The notes under the pieces were generated by a model. The model was not told where the DNA came from and ran no database searches. It saw nothing but the letters and a program-made list of their open reading frames with translations. From positions 682,001 to 746,000 of the forward strand of contig OZ345363.1 of the NCBI GenBank assembly GCA_977006965.1: a stretch of 64,000 nucleotides of DNA. The letters are read 5' to 3'. Source of the stretch: Phymatolithon calcareum. Lineage: Eukaryota > Rhodophyta > Florideophyceae > Hapalidiales. Below, in pieces: positions 62,486 to 64,000 of the stretch. How positions within the stretch are numbered: the stretch's first letter is position 1; the number at the start of each line of letters is the position of its first letter. The position numbers were made by a program, and so were the translations under genes.

Positions 62486-63229
62486 TTAATGTATCTCCGC
62501 TCCGTCGGGTAATGCACATTCAACATCCATACCACCGACAACGAGCGACCGGCCGTCATAACACGCCTTCCCACCCGTGACGCCGAGTCTCGGCACAACC
62601 TTATCCCACGTCTTTCCAGACACGAACTTCCCGTCCGTCACCGTTCGCTCGCCGTCCATGTCACGCACAAGCACAACATCGCCGGGCACCGCATCCGCCG
62701 GCGGCACCAGAGGCATGACAGACTCTTTAGCACCATCCGAACGAACACTTCCTGCTAGAATCATGGCTTCCGACGGCACGCCGCGTAACACACGCGGCTT
62801 CAAGTTGCAGATCGTCACTACTAAACTGTCGCGCAGATCGTCCTCTGCTACATAGCCTCGCAGCCCGGCGCACACGGAGCGCGTCGAGTCGCCATACGAG
62901 ACGGACAGAACGTACAGACCGTCCGCTTCCGGGTGATGGGAGACGGAGACGACCTTTCCGACGCGCAGATCGCACTGCAGGAATTGAGCGGTGGCGGGAG
63001 GTAGTGCGGGTGGTGGTGAGGCCTTCTTCTTTTTCTCTTTCTTTTCTTTCTTTTCTTTCTTTTCCTTCTTCTCCTTCTCCTTTTTCTCTTTCTTGTCTTT
63101 CTTCTTCTTCGCTGACACTTCGGCCTCTGCGTCCTTGTTCTCCGGGTTGGATGTGGCGGAGGATAGCGCGATTTCTGTGTTTGCAATTATGGCGTCTAGG
63201 GATGCTATCACTTTCTGCATGGACTCCAT
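62486..63229 (-). CDS. Arc1/EMAPII-type tRNA-binding protein
   Basis: 247 codons from the ATG at 63229. Residues 1-35 are a short helix. Residues 41-69 are almost pure Lys/Glu, encoded by a pyrimidine-rich tract at 63022-63110. Residues about 80-247 form an OB-fold tRNA-binding domain of the EMAPII/AIMP1/Arc1 family: CDLRVGKVVSVSHHPEADGLYVLSVSYGD, VVTICNLKPRVLRGVPSEAMILA, and the extra EMAPII-specific end with WDKVVPRLGV. Such proteins deliver tRNA to synthetases in the cytoplasm as part of a multi-synthetase complex. It lacks a synthetase catalytic domain, so it is a stand-alone cofactor like Arc1 rather than a tyrosyl- or methionyl-tRNA synthetase tail. Confidence 0.92.
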   Translation of the reverse strand: MESMQKVIASLDAIIANTEIALSSATSNPENKDAEAEVSAKKKKDKKEKKEKEKKEKKEKKEKKEKKKKASPPPALPPATAQFLQCDLRVGKVVSVSHHPEADGLYVLSVSYGDSTRSVCAGLRGYVAEDDLRDSLVVTICNLKPRVLRGVPSEAMILAGSVRSDGAKESVMPLVPPADAVPGDVVLVRDMDGERTVTDGKFVSGKTWDKVVPRLGVTGGKACYDGRSLVVGGMDVECALPDGAEIH

Positions 63230-63773
63230 TGCGGAGCGGAACTTAGTTGTCCAGAGTTGGCAAAGGCTGTGCGGTACGGTACAGTAGCGTTCGGCGTCGT
63301 CCGTACGATGAGATGGAGGGAATTAAAGTTACAGAAATCCGATTTCAAATTTGAGCCTGTTCAGTTGGTTTTACATGGTGTATCATACTGTAAGTGTTTA
63401 GATGTGCTCACTTGACAAACGGAATTGCGGTAATTTAACCTGCCGGCGACAACTACTGTACTGTACTGTACGGATACGAGTGTCGAAAAGGCGGGCGGTG
63501 TCTTTTCCGCTGTGGGTGCATGCATTTAATCCATGCAAATGCATGCAAAGAAACGTAGAATGGAATCCAAGTTTTCCTGCATTGACCGACTTTCCGCAAG
63601 AATGAATAAGTTTCATATCAGGATCTAACACAACGTCCCGTCGAATGCAGACCATGAGCTTGCATCGAAGAAGGTGGGCATTCATCCTCTGCAGACATTT
63701 CTTTAGAATACCAGAAGCATCTCTGTGGATAACAATACGCTCATCGCCTCCTGTCTGTGGCATTCATATTTCG
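63230..63773. other. Intergenic region, no supported gene
   Basis: Includes the upstream side of the tRNA-binding protein gene. A 121-codon minus-strand ORF (63763-63398) starts 10 bases after the acyltransferase stop and is more likely 3'UTR. Confidence 0.4.
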
Positions 63774-64000
63774 CTACATGCCCCAAAGCCTCTTTGGGAG
63801 AGCACTTCGAACAGCCATAAACGCCAGCCGCGCAATCTCCTTCACATCAAAACCACTCTCAATCGGCTCATGCACAGTGACAGTAATACCGTCACTCGGT
63901 CGTCTACTCGGTATACCCAGTTCTCCCTCCGACATGTCGCCAGTTCCATGGATAGTGACCGGAGCAACGACAACGCCAGCCATTTGTGCAGCACGGAAAA
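63774..64000 (-). CDS. 1-acyl-sn-glycerol-3-phosphate acyltransferase, C-terminal part
   Basis: The gene runs off the right end of the window. Only its last 75 codons are present, in one frame from 64000 to the stop at 63774. The text FRAAQMAGVVVAPVTIHGTGDM, then an IPSRRPSDGITVTVHEPIES segment and a helical end, is the typical final strand and tail of PlsC-type acyltransferases, in which Pro-Val-x-Ile-x-Gly-Thr follows the acceptor site. These membrane enzymes acylate lysophosphatidic acid to phosphatidic acid in glycerolipid synthesis. The catalytic NHx4D motif would lie outside the window. Whether it is plastid or ER cannot be told from this end. Confidence 0.8.
   Translation of the reverse strand, partial: FRAAQMAGVVVAPVTIHGTGDMSEGELGIPSRRPSDGITVTVHEPIESGFDVKEIARLAFMAVRSALPKRLWGM

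Noticed and set aside
63398-63763. 121-codon ORF downstream of the acyltransferase
   Set aside because: It starts 10 bases after that gene's stop, has no motif and is most likely 3'UTR.
1-64000. tRNA or rRNA genes
   Set aside because: No T-arm-like GTTCGAATCC boxes with a matching acceptor stem, and no rRNA core sequence, were found by eye. A covariance-model scan would be decisive.

Overview
The window looks like nuclear DNA of a eukaryote with few introns and many transposons. A red alga of the florideophyte type is my best guess. That guess is an inference from compact single-exon host genes, a copia element with a VVDD-type reverse transcriptase, and a KDPG-aldolase-like protein with a transit-peptide-like leader. 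No rRNA or plastid marker fixes the taxon. No bacterial operons, ribosome-binding sites or CRISPR arrays are visible.

Region by region. (1) 0-14 kb holds broken coding remnants, three copies of a small secreted-protein locus (two decayed, one open), MITEs, large near-perfect palindromes, and a truncated copy of a PTRHD1-like gene. (2) 14.2-21.3 kb is one copia LTR retrotransposon on the minus strand, with a 5-bp target duplication. It carries an extra antisense gene whose protein begins with a close imitation of the histone H3 tail and continues, across frameshifts, into a cysteine-protease-like domain. (3) 21.5-28.4 kb is a Ty3/gypsy element on the plus strand with near-identical LTRs and a 5-bp target duplication. 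It has an unusual pre-gag ORF with two U1-type zinc fingers, and a 396-bp solo LTR is inserted in pol. (4) 28.65-29.63 kb is a small Mutator-like element (9-bp target duplication) that encodes only the DNA-binding domain and zinc knuckle of a transposase. (5) 30-50 kb is a graveyard of related non-LTR retrotransposon fragments, with a 329-bp MITE, short 3'-tail repeats, an intact tyrosine-recombinase gene and a second ORF with a possible GCR1-type DNA-binding domain. (6) 51-54.7 kb holds a MITE, a three-unit tandem array of hairpin-rich 395-bp repeats, and the locus that is duplicated in inverted orientation at 9.3-10.7 kb. (7) 54.4-64 kb is the host gene region: PTRHD1-like protein (+), KDPG-aldolase-like protein (-), a disordered Ser/Thr-Pro-rich protein (+), an Arc1/EMAPII tRNA-binding protein (-), and the C-terminus of an acylglycerophosphate acyltransferase (-). 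About 5 kb of transposon-laden spacer separates the first pair from the rest.

How the parts relate: host genes sit in tight convergent pairs (11 bp and about 180 bp apart). The rest is layered insertion, in which several nested elements can be removed on paper to restore the interrupted reading frame. The strongest candidate for something undescribed is the antisense H3-tail-mimic gene inside the copia element.
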